This document shows, piece after piece, positions 63,353 to 64,000 of a stretch of DNA of 64,000 bases. Numbering within the stretch: position 1 is the first letter of the stretch; the number at the start of each line of letters is the position of its first letter. The position numbers were made by a program, and so were the translations under genes. The stretch comes from Helicobacter sp. 11S02629-2 (GTDB lineage Bacteria > Campylobacterota > Campylobacteria > Campylobacterales > Helicobacteraceae). The notes under the pieces were generated by a model. That model ran no database searches. It was not told the origin of the DNA and saw nothing but the letters and a program-made list of their open reading frames with translations. The stretch is from the NCBI RefSeq assembly GCF_002272875.1, contig NZ_MLAN01000002.1, positions 62,001 through 126,000 on the forward strand, given 5' to 3'.

Positions 63353-64000
63353 TTAGTTCCCTTCTCTTGTTACTATTTTTTCTATATGTTTTTCAAAGCT
63401 ACCCTTATAGATATAGTTCACATAGATTCCAGATAAGTGGATGAAGTTAGGATCTAAGCTTCCAACTTCAACTATCTCTTCAACTTCAACTACTGTGATA
63501 TTTCCAGCCTTTGCACAGAGGGGATTAAAGTTCATAGCAGTTTCATGAAAGACTAGATTCCCAAAAGTGTCTGCTTTTTTAGCTTTTACTATGGCAAAGT
63601 CACCTTTTATCGCTCTTTCCATCAAGTACTCTTTACCATCAAAGATCTTAGTTTCTTTGCCCTCTGCTATCAAAGTGCCTACTCCTGTAGGAGTGTAAAA
63701 AGCAGGTATCCCAGCCCCACCAGCACGAAGCTGTTCAGCCAAAGTACCTTGAGGGGTAAGGATGACTTCAAGCTCACCAGTTAAAAATTGCCTTTCAAAC
63801 TCCTTATTCTCACCTACGTAAGAAGCTATCATCTTTTTTATCTGCTTATTTCTTAAAAGTTTGCCAAGACCGATGTCATCTATGCCACAGTTATTGCTAA
63901 CTACAGTTAGGTTTTTAACCCCAAGACTAGCTATGGCAGCTATGCTATTTTCTGGTATACCGCAAAGTCCAAAGCCTCCAGCAAGGATGCTCATGCCATC
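63353..64000 (-). CDS. scoA: Succinyl-CoA:3-ketoacid CoA-transferase, subunit A, partial (N-terminus off the right edge)
   Basis: ScoA is the partner subunit, which binds CoA. The visible frame runs [23 protein letters not shown] at its start and is open to the last base of the window. The Met at 63994 is therefore internal; about 15-20 residues (with the usual DGxxxxxGGFG lead-in) are missing. Conserved parts are [45 protein letters not shown], and [41 protein letters not shown]. The operon's promoter lies outside. Confidence 0.95.
   Translation of the reverse strand, partial: DGMSILAGGFGLCGIPENSIAAIASLGVKNLTVVSNNCGIDDIGLGKLLRNKQIKKMIASYVGENKEFERQFLTGELEVILTPQGTLAEQLRAGGAGIPAFYTPTGVGTLIAEGKETKIFDGKEYLMERAIKGDFAIVKAKKADTFGNLVFHETAMNFNPLCAKAGNITVVEVEEIVEVGSLDPNFIHLSGIYVNYIYKGSFEKHIEKIVTREGN

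Overview
The window is AT-rich DNA, densely packed with genes, from a member of the Campylobacterota. It is most likely a Helicobacter species other than H. pylori. The supporting marks are the aminofutalosine route to menaquinone (mqnE), a small nuclease of the HP0268 type next to miaB and a lipid A acyltransferase of the LpxJ type, an LPP20 lipoprotein, a second hook-protein gene of the FlgE2 type, a remote CheZ, a FlpA-like fibronectin-domain lipoprotein next to trmB-ftsE-ftsX, and ruvC just before dnaA. The species cannot be named from the sequence alone.

Layout. 1-1541: pheS (cut by the left edge), a HIT protein and tRNA-Phe. 1625-6963: the most striking locus, a serine recombinase next to a large single-chain (type IIG-like) restriction-modification gene. 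Its last ~196 codons can apparently be exchanged by inversion with a silent cassette: a perfect 63-bp inverted repeat bounds both tails, and a second perfect 30-bp inverted repeat lies inside them. 7041-31725: housekeeping and envelope genes in short operons on both strands (gltX, a TRIC channel, an SDR, an FAH-family enzyme, pgeF, a large outer membrane protein, mqnE-ilvE-SPFH, a Na/Pi transporter, ung, an FtsB-like protein with a very long acidic extension, eno, a pseudopilin with cheZ, a TonB-dependent receptor, rlmN, a nucleoside phosphorylase-like gene and hisF, a binding protein with a GNAT, LPP20). 31853-37768: ruvC, then an origin region with DnaA-box-like repeats on both sides of dnaA, then dnaN and gyrB. 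37781-44431: an all-plus run with the HP0268-like gene, miaB, lpxJ, flgD, flgE (with its own sigma-54 promoter) and tatD. 44428-50426: an outer membrane protein, a periplasmic ATP-dependent DNA ligase, a membrane protein, dapE, fliQ, murB and a fused YbeY-RluD gene. 50475-59167: flpA-trmB-ftsE-ftsX-envC, yhcH, rpsO and flhA. 59416-64000: an isochorismatase-type hydrolase with a phosphoribosyltransferase, then an operon for 3-hydroxybutyrate and acetoacetate use (scoA-scoB-bdhA-gntP), cut by the right edge.

How it fits together. The recombinase/type IIG locus looks like a genetic switch that changes DNA methylation and restriction specificity. The division block links FtsEX and its EnvC-like amidase activator with a distant FtsB-like protein. 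Flagellar genes (cheZ, flgD, flgE, fliQ, flhA) are scattered, as is usual in this group. The heptamer AGATTCT/AGAATCT recurs through genes and intergenic DNA about ten times more often than base composition predicts. It also forms the arms of a family of intergenic palindromes that sit mainly at operon ends.

Limits: functions come from recognised motifs and remembered families, with no database search. Start codons were moved where a ribosome binding site argued for it.
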